Source: Paenibacillus sanguinis 2301083 = DSM 16941 (GTDB lineage Bacteria; Bacillota; Bacilli; Paenibacillales; Paenibacillaceae). Taken from it: 64,000 bases of DNA. Below are positions 29,079 to 37,799 of this stretch, in pieces. The stretch is taken from positions 499,460 to 563,459 of the forward strand of contig NZ_KB895376.1 in NCBI RefSeq assembly GCF_000374825.1. The letters are read 5' to 3'. The notes below the pieces were generated by a model. It did not search any database and had not been told where the DNA came from. It saw only the letters and a list, made by a program, of their open reading frames with translations. Within the stretch, counting starts at the first letter, position 1. Each line of letters starts with the position of its first letter. The translations under genes were made by a program, and so were the position numbers.

Positions 29079-30050
29079 TCATGCTTTGACTACCGCCTGC
29101 AGCTTCCTGACAGCCTCTACCGTCGGCAAGCTTCCCGTACCACCAATTCCTAGCGTCGATACCGCCCCGCAAGCATTGGCAAATCGTATTAGCTTACCGC
29201 CACGATAACCTAGCAGATAACCGTAAATGATACCTGCATTGAAGCAATCGCCTGCTCCTGTCGTATCAACAGGAGCTACCTGATAGGGTTCGGCCCGGCT
29301 CACACTGCCATCCAACTCACGCAGCGATGCTCCGCGAGCGCCTTGCTTGACGGCTACCAGCCCGGCTACCGGGGGAAGCCCCGACTCCAGCACCTCGGCA
29401 ACCCGCTCTGCCGGGAAAATGCGCAGCAGCTCATCCTCGCTTGGAATGAACAAATCCGTTTCAGCCAAGAGAGCGCTAATCCCTTCGCGATCCCACTGGT
29501 TAGCCACATCCCACCCCGTATCAAAGGACGTGCTCGTTCCGTCTAGACGCAGCCTCCTGAACAATTCCGCCCAATGATTCCTCATGCCATCCTGCAAATA
29601 ATAGGACCCGAAATGAAGATGTCGCGCCTTGCCAAGCAGCTTCTTGGGAATCAGCTCCGGCTTCAGCAGCGGAATACTGCCTGCATAGGTTAGCAGGCCC
29701 CGGTCCACCGGGGTTGAGAAGGACAGCGTCACCCCGGTCTTGATGCCCGGCAGCCGGGTCACATGCTCGGTATTCACCCCCATGCGCTGCAACTCATCGG
29801 TACAAAACCGCCCGAAGTCGTCCTCTCCCACTACGCTGACAAATCGCACATCTGCGCCTAGACTTGCCAGGGCACAGGCTGTAATTGCCGAGGAAGAACC
29901 AAGCACAACCTCAAAGCCGTCCACCAGCTTCTCCCGGTTCCATTCCGGCATCACATCAGCACCCGACACGATGATGTCCACGTTTAACTCTCCAGCGACA
30001 ACGACCATTGGCCTGGAGTCCATGACTTCTCGGCTCTGGCTCCCCATCAT
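29079..30050 (-). CDS. PfkB family carbohydrate kinase
   Basis: A ribokinase/PfkB-fold sugar kinase of up to 323 residues. N-terminal VVVAGELNVDIIVSGADV and C-terminal DTTGAGDCFNAGIIYGYLLG (anion hole and catalytic Asp in GAGD) are the two family signatures. The ATG at 30050 overlaps the GH4 stop; a start at 30024 or 30008 cannot be excluded because the upstream site is weak. In this operon with an AgaS-like protein and a class II aldolase it could act as tagatose-6-phosphate kinase or as an amino-sugar kinase. Confidence 0.85.
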   Translation of the reverse strand: MMGSQSREVMDSRPMVVVAGELNVDIIVSGADVMPEWNREKLVDGFEVVLGSSSAITACALASLGADVRFVSVVGEDDFGRFCTDELQRMGVNTEHVTRLPGIKTGVTLSFSTPVDRGLLTYAGSIPLLKPELIPKKLLGKARHLHFGSYYLQDGMRNHWAELFRRLRLDGTSTSFDTGWDVANQWDREGISALLAETDLFIPSEDELLRIFPAERVAEVLESGLPPVAGLVAVKQGARGASLRELDGSVSRAEPYQVAPVDTTGAGDCFNAGIIYGYLLGYRGGKLIRFANACGAVSTLGIGGTGSLPTVEAVRKLQAVVKA

Positions 30051-31348
30051 CTCAGCACCGGAGCAATACCTTGCTCCGCTTCATATAACTCTTCAAACAT
30101 CTGACCAATCTCCTCCAGAGAGCAAACCGCTGCCGTCAGCGGGTCTACCATCAGCGCATGGCGAGCCATCTCCTTATCGCCTTGCCTTACTGCTTCAACC
30201 GCCAGATCAAAAAAGGCCATATTTGACCGGCACAATGCAGCCAAATGCTCCGGCAGCTTGCCAAACCGGGTAGGCTGAATGCCCTTGGCATCGATCAGAC
30301 AAGCCACTTCTACTACGCCATCTGGCGCCAGGTTCTCGATCAATCCCTGGTTAGGGACATTCCCATAGATTACCTTCGGTTCATCCTTAAGAACGCCCTC
30401 GATAATAACTGCCGCATATTCCTGGCTGGATTGCAGTTCCAGCGGCAAAGTCCCCTCAAGCTGACGAACGATCTCTTCATCATTCTCTTTACGCCAAATT
30501 GGCCAATTATTGGCATAAAAACCTGTTGCTCCATTATAACCTGTACTGCAATGCGCATCAATTAACGACTGACGCTTCCGATAATAGGGAATATACTCAG
30601 AGAAGTGTCCACTCGATTCCGATACAAAGGCCCCCAGATATTTCATGGCATCAAAGCGGACCGGATCCTGCCGCAGCAGTTCGGGGTCTTTGATTTTATC
30701 CAGCAAAATCGGATATAAATCCTGTCCCTTATGGCTCAGCTCCACAAACCAGGACATATGGTTGATCCCCCCGGCTCTCCAGTGAAGCTCCTCATAAGGA
30801 ATCCCGGCATAATTCGCCAGTTGCGCCGACGTATTCTGAATGGAATGGCATAGTCCTACCACCGGCAGCTCGGTGATGCGAGAGGTTAATAACGTAACGG
30901 CGGACATCGGATTCGTATAATTCAAAATCATTGCATCCGGACATAACTCTTCGATATCGCGGACAATTTCGATCCAGCTGGGAAGCGTCCGCAGCGTTTT
31001 AAACAAGCCACCCGGGCCTAAAGTATCTCCAATACATTGGTTGACTCCGTACTTTAACGGAATTTCATATTCATAGCGAACCGTTTCCAGACCCCCGACC
31101 TCGATCTGGTTAATGACAAAACGAGATTCTCCAATGACCTCCCGGCGGTCGGTAGAAGCGATCACCCGCCACGATTTCCCTGTCAACTCCACGATCTGGA
31201 GTACGAGTCTACGGGCCAGCTCCAGCCGCCGCTCATCGAGATCAACCAGAGCAATCGTCCCCCCGTCCAAGCCGTCAATCATCAATATATCCATCGCAAT
31301 ATCTCTAGTGAAAGCACTGCCTGCCCCGATAATAGAAATTTTCGTCAT
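30047..31348 (-). CDS. Family GH4 glycosidase (alpha-galactosidase/galacturonidase-like)
   Basis: The ATG at 31348 (MTKISIIGAGSAF) with GGAGAAG upstream gives 433 residues. GH4 enzymes use NAD+ and Mn2+ and an oxidation-elimination mechanism. The NAD site (IIGAGSAFTRDI), the NYTNPMSA motif, and the metal-binding Cys and His in GLCHSIQN and HWRAGGINHMSWF are present. The sequence resembles the LplD/MelA branch that acts on unphosphorylated alpha-galactosides or galacturonides, consistent with an ABC importer rather than a PTS beside it. Confidence 0.85.
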   Translation of the reverse strand: MTKISIIGAGSAFTRDIAMDILMIDGLDGGTIALVDLDERRLELARRLVLQIVELTGKSWRVIASTDRREVIGESRFVINQIEVGGLETVRYEYEIPLKYGVNQCIGDTLGPGGLFKTLRTLPSWIEIVRDIEELCPDAMILNYTNPMSAVTLLTSRITELPVVGLCHSIQNTSAQLANYAGIPYEELHWRAGGINHMSWFVELSHKGQDLYPILLDKIKDPELLRQDPVRFDAMKYLGAFVSESSGHFSEYIPYYRKRQSLIDAHCSTGYNGATGFYANNWPIWRKENDEEIVRQLEGTLPLELQSSQEYAAVIIEGVLKDEPKVIYGNVPNQGLIENLAPDGVVEVACLIDAKGIQPTRFGKLPEHLAALCRSNMAFFDLAVEAVRQGDKEMARHALMVDPLTAAVCSLEEIGQMFEELYEAEQGIAPVLR

Positions 31349-31365
31349 AGCTCTTCTCCACACTC

Positions 31366-32190
31366 CTATTTCATGCCTGTCATGGTCAGGCCTTTGATGA
31401 ACTGCTTTTGGAAGATCAGGAATACCACGATTACCGGCAAAGTAATCAATACCGCCGCTGACATGACCACGTTGTAATTAACCATATGTGTGCCATTGAA
31501 ATAGACGAGAGCCAGCGGAACCGTCATCTTGCTCTCATCATTTAGGACAATCAAAGGCCATAGATAATTGTTCCAGGAATTCATGAACGTGAAGATGCCT
31601 AAAGCCGACAGCATGGGCAAAATAAGCGGTGTTACGATACGCAGCATCAGCTTGAACTCTCCAGCCCCATCCATCCTGCCCGCCTCCAGCAGCTCCTGCG
31701 GGATTTCCTCAATGAATTGCTTGGCAAGGAACACGCCATAGGAACTCACCAGACAAGGCAGCACAATGGCCATCAGATTGTTAATTAGTCCAAGCTCGGC
31801 TGTAATGAGATAGGTCGGAATCATAATTACCTGGAACGGAATCATCATCGTCGCCAGGATGAGAATAAACAGCAGCCTTTTGCCCCTGAATTGATGTTTA
31901 GCGAAAATATATCCAGCGAGTGCACTCGTGAACAGGGTTGCTGCCGTAATCACAATGGAGGTCCCCAGGCTGTTGAATAGCCATGTCACAAAGGGAGCAT
32001 CCCGGAACACCGTCCGATACCCTTCCAGACTGGGCTGCCGGGGAATCATCCCGCCCGTCCCCGCTACGATTTCCATATTGCTCTTCAGAGAGGACAGGAC
32101 CATCCAGGCATACGGCACCAGCATCATCGCAGCCGCAACAGCCAATACAAATATAATCACTCCGTCCCAAGCGCTACGTCGATGCAGCAT
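31366..32190 (-). CDS. Carbohydrate ABC transporter permease (MalG-like)
   Basis: A 274-residue permease with six membrane segments and the EAA loop 'ELLEAGRMDGAGEFKLMLRI', which contacts the ATPase. GAGGAGG precedes the ATG. No ATPase gene is in the operon, so it probably uses a shared MsmX-type ATPase, as is common in this group (known for family). Confidence 0.9.
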   Translation of the reverse strand: MLHRRSAWDGVIIFVLAVAAAMMLVPYAWMVLSSLKSNMEIVAGTGGMIPRQPSLEGYRTVFRDAPFVTWLFNSLGTSIVITAATLFTSALAGYIFAKHQFRGKRLLFILILATMMIPFQVIMIPTYLITAELGLINNLMAIVLPCLVSSYGVFLAKQFIEEIPQELLEAGRMDGAGEFKLMLRIVTPLILPMLSALGIFTFMNSWNNYLWPLIVLNDESKMTVPLALVYFNGTHMVNYNVVMSAAVLITLPVIVVFLIFQKQFIKGLTMTGMK

Positions 32191-32205
32191 CAGTTCTACC
32201 TCCTC

Positions 32206-33138
32206 TTAATGCTCCCACTCGGCCCGTCCCCCTCTTAATTGCCCCAGCGTGACGAGCAGGATAACCATGAGAAATACAGTAGCCATGGCGGAAGCATAAC
32301 CCATATTGGAGCTGGCAAAGGCCTGGTCGTAAATGTGCAGCGCCAGTACCCGCGTTTCGTTGAAGGGCTCCCCCTTGGTCATAATCTGAAATTGCGGAAA
32401 CGCTTGAAAATAAGAAACCACGGTCGTTATCGATACGAATAGCAAGGTTCTACGCAGCAAGGGCAGGGTAATTTGAAAAATGATGCGCCACCTCCCGGCC
32501 CCTTCCAGTAACGCAGCTTCATAGTACATGTCCGGGATCGAATCCAGTCCGGCGATGAACAGTACAATGTTATAGCCGATATCCGCCCACAAGGTCATCA
32601 TAATGACGGAATAAAGGGCATACTGGGGATCGGCCAGCCACTGAATTGGAGTCAGGTGCAGCTTCATCAGGATGAGATTAAACAAACCGTTGTTGTAATT
32701 AAACATCGTGCTCCATACGATAGCCGTTCCCGCCAGCGGCGCAATCGTGGGCAAGAAGAACAGGGTACGGAACAAGCTCTTGAGCCAAGCAATTCTAACT
32801 CGCTGGATGGCATAAGCGATACATAATGTAATCACGATATTGGCCAGAACCGTTATAGCCACAAACTTGAACGTAATCCACAACGATTTTAAAAACACGG
32901 CATCGGTGGCCATGCGAATATAATTCTCTGCCCCCACGAAAATGGCCTTGGAGCCAAGCGGATCATACTGGAAGACAGATAAACCCAAACTCCAAGCTAT
33001 GGGCAGGAAAGCAAAAACACCAAACAACAGCAGGATCGGGATCAGCGAGATCAGAATGAACCTCCGTTTGGCCCGAAGACCCGCTGCTCTCCCCATCGGC
33101 TTCAGCTTGGCCTTGTTGGCCGTTACAGCAACTCTCAT
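32206..33138 (-). CDS. Carbohydrate ABC transporter permease (MalF-like)
   Basis: A 310-residue permease with a basic N-terminus (KLKPMGRAAGLRAKRRF), six membrane segments and the EAA-type loop YYEAALLEGAGRWRIIFQI. It forms the heterodimer with the MalG-like protein. It starts 12 bases after the binding-protein stop. Confidence 0.9.
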   Translation of the reverse strand: MRVAVTANKAKLKPMGRAAGLRAKRRFILISLIPILLLFGVFAFLPIAWSLGLSVFQYDPLGSKAIFVGAENYIRMATDAVFLKSLWITFKFVAITVLANIVITLCIAYAIQRVRIAWLKSLFRTLFFLPTIAPLAGTAIVWSTMFNYNNGLFNLILMKLHLTPIQWLADPQYALYSVIMMTLWADIGYNIVLFIAGLDSIPDMYYEAALLEGAGRWRIIFQITLPLLRRTLLFVSITTVVSYFQAFPQFQIMTKGEPFNETRVLALHIYDQAFASSNMGYASAMATVFLMVILLVTLGQLRGGRAEWEH

Positions 33139-33150
33139 GCCCGAACACCC

Positions 33151-34452
33151 CTATCGCTTATGTTGGTCCTGGTTATCGTTAATGGCCTGCTCGATCTTCG
33201 TCAAACCTTCCTTCACACTCATTTGCCCGGCAACCATTAACTGAAAATGGTCATTGACCTGCTTGAAGAAATAGTCGCGATCCGCCACAGGGCCAATCCA
33301 TTGACCTAATGATAGGGCCTCTATCGGTGTTTTCATATATGGATTGCTGTCCAGGAATTCGGGGTCTTCGGCAATCTCTTTCTTGGCGGGAACCGTAAAA
33401 GTGTCTGTATTCCAGCCGGCAAGGTTCTCCTTCTGTGAAACAAATTGGATGAACTTCAGCGCCGCCTCCTGTTGGTTGCTTCGCTTCGCCACGGTCAGAC
33501 CCCAGCCGGATTCAGCCGCGAAGTAAGGCGGGTTCTCCGTAAACGAAGGGACAGGCACATACTCAAAGTCGTTGACCTTGTAGTTGTTCAAGCCCGCGGA
33601 AATCGTCCACGGACCACGGTAGGTCATCGCCGAGTTGCCGCGGAAGAAGTAGTCGGAGGTGTCAAGCTCGCCGCCAAAGGTCGTCAGGTCGGCAACCTTA
33701 TGCTCGGCGATCAGAGAGACAAGCTCAGACATGGCCTTTTCTGCCTCTGGCGTTTGGAAGTTGACATGCTCATTATCACCCCAAAAGCTGGCGTTCTGCT
33801 GCAGAATCAAGGATAGGAAGGTAAAGGTAATATTGTCGGAGGAGACGAAGTCGAAGCCTTTAATCTGCAAGGCATTCCCTTGACGCACAGTCAGCTTCTT
33901 AGCGTATTCGACCAGTTCTGACCAAGTGGACGGGGGCTGGTCCAGTCCCTGCTCCTTCAGCATTTGCGGATGAATCAGCATGCCGCCGTTCTCGATGTTG
34001 TATTCCAGCGGCAAGCCATATAGCTTGCCATCACGTAAATACGCCCCTATAGGAGCGTCATAATACTCCTGTTGCACATGCTCGCTATCAGGGATTTCGA
34101 CGAGCAAATCATTTTTGGAATAAGCGGGTACCCAGGTTCCGAACATCTCGGCGATATCCGGCGGTGTCTCCGCGGAGAAGGACGCCTTCAGCTTCGGATT
34201 GTATACATCATAGGGAAAGGTCTGATACTCGATGGTGATATCGGGGTATTGGGTTTGAAATTCAGCAACAAGTTTTTTGTATGCGTTTACAATCGCATCT
34301 TCCTGGTGACTCCAGAAGACCAGCTTCACCTTATCTTGGCCTTGCGGAGTTGCTGACGTATCGCCGCTGGTAGCCGAGGAGCCTGTACAGCCTGACGCGA
34401 CGAATACTACGCAAATCACCGCAAGTATGAACATCCATTTGAATAACCGCAT
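33151..34452 (-). CDS. Sugar ABC transporter substrate-binding lipoprotein
   Basis: The ATG at 34452 (AAGGGGAT eight bases upstream) is preferred over the GTG at 34458. The 433-residue lipoprotein has a lipobox (FVASGCTG) and a family 1 solute-binding fold (KLVFWSHQEDAIVNAYKKLV, ITIEYQTFPYDVYNPKLKA, AAESGWGLTVAKRSNQQ). It delivers an oligosaccharide, probably containing galactose- or galactosamine-type sugar, to the permeases that follow. Confidence 0.9.
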   Translation of the reverse strand: MRLFKWMFILAVICVVFVASGCTGSSATSGDTSATPQGQDKVKLVFWSHQEDAIVNAYKKLVAEFQTQYPDITIEYQTFPYDVYNPKLKASFSAETPPDIAEMFGTWVPAYSKNDLLVEIPDSEHVQQEYYDAPIGAYLRDGKLYGLPLEYNIENGGMLIHPQMLKEQGLDQPPSTWSELVEYAKKLTVRQGNALQIKGFDFVSSDNITFTFLSLILQQNASFWGDNEHVNFQTPEAEKAMSELVSLIAEHKVADLTTFGGELDTSDYFFRGNSAMTYRGPWTISAGLNNYKVNDFEYVPVPSFTENPPYFAAESGWGLTVAKRSNQQEAALKFIQFVSQKENLAGWNTDTFTVPAKKEIAEDPEFLDSNPYMKTPIEALSLGQWIGPVADRDYFFKQVNDHFQLMVAGQMSVKEGLTKIEQAINDNQDQHKR

Positions 34453-34525
34453 TCGCACATCCCCTTATCTTCCGCATATTAGTCAGCATCTGAAGGGGAG
34501 GTTGCTTGAGGATATCAGGCGTATT

Positions 34526-35326
34526 TTATACGGAAGCCGTGTGGTCTAGGGGTGTATGTATGGCGATCTGCTGCTCCCGGCACGCTTGCTCAAACCATCC
34601 CTCCGGCGGTTCATTCATAATTACACCCGTTACTTGATTCAAGGGAGTAATCGTAAATAAAGCGCTTTTCTCCAGCTTGCTCTGATCGAATACAGCATAG
34701 ACACTACTTGAACGTTCCATCATCAATTGGGCAATATGGGCTTCCAGCTCGGAATGCATCGTAAAGCCGTGGTTCAACGACACCCCGTCTACCCCCAAAA
34801 ACATCTTGGTCACATTGATCTTGTCGATCACGTTTTCGGCTAAGGGACCACTCAGTTCATAGCTCTTGGCACGCATCACGCCGCCAATGACCACCACCTG
34901 AATGCCCTCCGCATCAGCAAGCTCAAAGGCAATGTTCACAGCATTCGTAACCACCGTAATATTCCGGTGCTGCTTCAACGCCTTGGCGATAAAAAATGTC
35001 GTTGTTCCCCCGGTCAGGCAAATAATATCTCCTTCCTGAACAAGCGCCGCCGCCGCTTGGGCAATTCGCTCCTTATCCAGCCGTTTGAAGTCTCGCTTGG
35101 CGGCAAAGGGCAGCTCTGCGGCTGAAGGCATCAGGGCCCCTTCATAGATGGCTCCGCCTGTCGTCCGAATAATTCCTCCGGCCTTCTCCAGCACATCAAG
35201 GTCGCGTCTGGCTGTAGCCTCTGAGCAACCGATCACCTCGATGATTTCCTGCAACGAAATTTTACCATGGGATTTAATCAATTCGAGCGTTTTCGCTCTA
35301 CGCAATTCACCCTTTGAATATGGCAT
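34526..35326 (-). CDS. DeoR family transcriptional regulator
   Basis: A 266-residue DeoR repressor. The HTH is at residues about 5-57 (ISLQEIIEVIGCSEATARRD) with the DLDVLEKAGGIIRTTGGA wing, and the DeoRC sugar-phosphate sensor domain follows (DIICLTGGTTTFFIAKAL, MFLGVDGVSLNHGFT). It lies between the aldolase and the importer genes and probably represses the locus until a phosphosugar (such as tagatose-6-phosphate) accumulates; the effector is inferred. Confidence 0.9.
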   Translation of the reverse strand: MPYSKGELRRAKTLELIKSHGKISLQEIIEVIGCSEATARRDLDVLEKAGGIIRTTGGAIYEGALMPSAAELPFAAKRDFKRLDKERIAQAAAALVQEGDIICLTGGTTTFFIAKALKQHRNITVVTNAVNIAFELADAEGIQVVVIGGVMRAKSYELSGPLAENVIDKINVTKMFLGVDGVSLNHGFTMHSELEAHIAQLMMERSSSVYAVFDQSKLEKSALFTITPLNQVTGVIMNEPPEGWFEQACREQQIAIHTPLDHTASV

Positions 35327-35432
35327 GACTCTCTCCTTTAAACAACCTCTGAATAGGTCTGGGCGGACAAGCCCAGCCGTGTTAGCTCTATTGTGGAGGA
35401 TGCCAGGATAGATTGCAATACAGCCATCGCCA

Positions 35433-36299
35433 TCAATGCGCTACGCCAGCCTTGCCGACACTTCCACAAAGCCTCATTTTCTCGATAGCCAGCTGTTTGA
35501 CCGCTTCCTTGGCCGGGACCATATATTTACGGGGGTCATTCTCTTCGGGATGCTCCATAAATACGCCCTTGATCGCATTAGAAAATGCAATGCGCAGCTC
35601 GGTAGCGATATTCACCTTCGACATGCCCAACGCTACCGCTTGATCAATCTGCTCGGCCGGAACACCAGAGCCGCCGTGCAGTACTAAAGGAACATCAATC
35701 AACTCAGCGATTCGGGCAATCCGGGCAAAATCAATATCGGGACTTCCCTTGTAGATACCATGTGCTGTTCCAATAGCCGGAGCAAGCGTGAGTACACCAG
35801 TCTGTGCCACGAATTGCACACATTCGTCGGGATCGGCCAACGAGGCATGCCTATCTTCCACCACAATGTTGTCCTCAACCCCGCCAACCTTTCCCAGCTC
35901 TGCTTCTACATTGACCCCGGAAGCTGTGGCAACCTCCATGACTTTACGGGTCCGCTCCACATTCTCTTCAAAGGGATACATGGAAGCATCGATCATAACC
36001 GAGGTATAACCCGCACGAATGCATTGAACGATAGTCGCAAAGTCCGTGCAGTGATCCAGATGCAGCGCCATCGGTAAATCCGTGCGATCTGCCGCCGTTT
36101 TTGCCGCATGGGCAATGTAATCCGGTCCCAGATGCTTGACGGTGCCTACCGTCGTTTGAATGATCAACGGAGAGGCTGTCTCTACAGCCGCTTCTACAAC
36201 CGCCTGGAGCATCTCCAGGGTATGTACATTGAAGGCGGCGACAGCATACTTCTCCCTGCGGGCGGCTTGCAGCATTTCCGTGGACGAGATAAGTGGCAT
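35433..36299 (-). CDS. Class II ketose-bisphosphate aldolase (GatY/KbaY-like)
   Basis: The ATG at 36299 (MPLISSTEMLQAAR) has GAGGAGG upstream; 288 residues. The zinc-binding motifs MALHLDHCTDF and LVLHGGSGVP and the SKVNIATELR phosphate-binding strand are typical of class II fructose/tagatose-bisphosphate aldolases. Neighbouring genes (AgaS-like, PfkB, DeoR) favour tagatose-1,6-bisphosphate over fructose-1,6-bisphosphate as substrate. Confidence 0.9.
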   Translation of the reverse strand: MPLISSTEMLQAARREKYAVAAFNVHTLEMLQAVVEAAVETASPLIIQTTVGTVKHLGPDYIAHAAKTAADRTDLPMALHLDHCTDFATIVQCIRAGYTSVMIDASMYPFEENVERTRKVMEVATASGVNVEAELGKVGGVEDNIVVEDRHASLADPDECVQFVAQTGVLTLAPAIGTAHGIYKGSPDIDFARIARIAELIDVPLVLHGGSGVPAEQIDQAVALGMSKVNIATELRIAFSNAIKGVFMEHPEENDPRKYMVPAKEAVKQLAIEKMRLCGSVGKAGVAH

Positions 36300-36346
36300 C
36301 CTGATTCCTCCTCTCATGTATTTAGATTTATTTTGTATTCGTGATT

Positions 36347-36375
36347 ATAATAATCTTTTTTCTTGACTATTTCAA
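36347..36375 (-). promoter_or_regulatory. Promoter of the aldolase operon
   Basis: On the minus strand TTGAAA (36375-36370), a 17-base spacer and TATTAT (36352-36347) lie about 50 bases before the aldolase ATG. It faces away from the SIS gene, so the 36300-36519 gap is a divergent control region. Confidence 0.6.
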
Positions 36376-36475
36376 TCATTTTGTAAAAATTAATCTATAA
36401 TTATGTCATCTTTGCTCTTATAAATTGATTAAAATTATATTTTTTATTGATTTTTTGAGTGAAACAATTATAAAA

Positions 36476-36504
36476 TTGACATAAAGCGTCATCCATTTTA
36501 TATA
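36476..36504 (+). promoter_or_regulatory. Possible promoter of the SIS gene
   Basis: TTGACA (36476) - 17 bases - TATATA (36499) is near-consensus. It would start transcription at about 36511, inside the GGGAGG site, so the leader would be unusually short. It may be a decoy or give a nearly leaderless message. Confidence 0.45.
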
Positions 36505-36519
36505 CGGGAGGTATCTGTA

Positions 36520-37563
36520 ATGAGTTTGACCTATAGTGAAATCAAGAGCCAATACCAGGCTTTGCAGCAAACCTACGATTATATGCTGTCTCGGCGTGCG
36601 GAATTAACTGCCTTTATCCAGTCCCAAAAGGTTAAGAGCGTAACCTTTGTCGGCTGTGGCTCCAGCTATTGCTTGAGTGAAGCAGCGGCATTTTCTGTTC
36701 GCTTGCGCACCGGGATGCCTGCCATAGCTCTGGCTGCTGGCGACCTGATGCTCCATGCCACGCGCTATCGTCCCCTGCTTGACGGCACCCTGCTCATTGC
36801 CCCGTCACGGTCTGGCAGCACTAGCGAGGTAGTAGAAGCCCTTCGCCAGGTTCAGGCGATCGAACAAATTCCGGTGCTGGCCATCTCTTGTGTCGAGCAT
36901 TCTCCCCTCTCCCAAGCAGCCGATTGTGCTCTGGAGCTGCCATGGGCCTTCGACCATAGCGTTTGCCAGACCCGTACGGTCACCAATCTCTATGCCGTTA
37001 ACCTGCTGCTCGCTGCCTTTCTGGCTGGTGATGAGGCCTTGATTACCGACCTGCAAACAGCCATTCAGCAAGGTGAAGCCTATATGGCCCGCATAGAGGA
37101 AGGAATTCGCCGCACCTCGAATTTTGCCTGGAATAATGCCGTTGTGTTGGCGGATGGGGAGCTTCAAGGGCTGGCAGCGGAAGGTGCTATCGCGCTGACC
37201 GAAATCGCCAAAACACAAGCCCATGCCTACCATCTTCTCGATGTCCGCCATGGGCCGATGGTGACGATCGGGCGGGACACGCTTGTGATTGCCGCTTTGT
37301 CGGACAGCGATGCCGGTCATCAACGGAACCTGATGCAACATCTCAAGGATCGGGGAGCCACGGTCATTGCCTTTGCCGACAGAGCAGACGTGCTGCCGCA
37401 TGACCTCGTTGATCTGGCCATCACGACCGACCAGCCGCTGGATGCCGCCGTTCGCGGGATTCCGTTCATCTTCATCCCGCAAATCGCCGCGCTCTCCAGT
37501 GCCGAGCGCCACGGCATCAATCCCGATCAGCCGGATGGCTTGATGGCCTGGGTTAAGCTGTAA
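36520..37563 (+). CDS. SIS-domain sugar isomerase/deaminase (AgaS-like)
   Basis: A 347-residue protein with two SIS domains, like the isomerase half of GlmS and AgaS. Conserved SIS segments are VGCGSSYCLSEAAAF, IAPSRSGSTSEVVEAL and EAQAYHLLDVRHGPM-like near residue 235. In AgaS-type pathways it converts galactosamine-6-phosphate to tagatose-6-phosphate with loss of ammonia, which would feed the kinase and aldolase on the opposite strand. The GGGAGG site is 9 bases before the ATG. Confidence 0.85.
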   Translation: MSLTYSEIKSQYQALQQTYDYMLSRRAELTAFIQSQKVKSVTFVGCGSSYCLSEAAAFSVRLRTGMPAIALAAGDLMLHATRYRPLLDGTLLIAPSRSGSTSEVVEALRQVQAIEQIPVLAISCVEHSPLSQAADCALELPWAFDHSVCQTRTVTNLYAVNLLLAAFLAGDEALITDLQTAIQQGEAYMARIEEGIRRTSNFAWNNAVVLADGELQGLAAEGAIALTEIAKTQAHAYHLLDVRHGPMVTIGRDTLVIAALSDSDAGHQRNLMQHLKDRGATVIAFADRADVLPHDLVDLAITTDQPLDAAVRGIPFIFIPQIAALSSAERHGINPDQPDGLMAWVKL

Positions 37564-37582
37564 CCTGGGAGCAGAATACAAA

Positions 37583-37655
37583 AAAGGACCTTCCATATCT
37601 CTCTAATGTACCGGAAGCAGAAGCTGCCAATACACCAGGAGTAGGAAGGTCCTTT
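37583..37655 (+). terminator. Terminator after the SIS gene, long loop
   Basis: A perfect 12-bp stem AAAGGACCTTCC / GGAAGGTCCTTT separated by 49 bases and followed by GGTATTTTATTTAG. Confidence 0.6.
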
Positions 37656-37670
37656 GGTATTTTATTTAGT

Positions 37671-37787
37671 TTAGAGAGCCGCGAGCCGTAAGGCTTGACT
37701 GTCCGGCCGGGAAACCTCAAGCTTCCCGGGAGGACTTTTAGCGAAGCTCTCAGGAAGCATCGCAAGTGAAGAATGCAGCATCGTATA
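37671..37787 (-). pseudogene. Remnant of a terC-family gene (internal deletion)
   Basis: The minus strand encodes about 38 codons without a start: YTMLHSSLAMLPESFAKSP then PGKLEVSRPDSQ and a stop. This aligns with the last part of the TerC protein encoded at 24037-24861 (YTMAHPALAMIPESFAKSP and EKLEVPQADSQ) at both protein and DNA level. The intervening final membrane helix and linker (about 33 residues) are missing, in frame. It lies 12 bases from the serine-hydrolase stop, with no start codon or promoter. It is the decayed end of a second terC copy. Confidence 0.75.
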
Positions 37788-37799
37788 CCTTGCGTTTTT

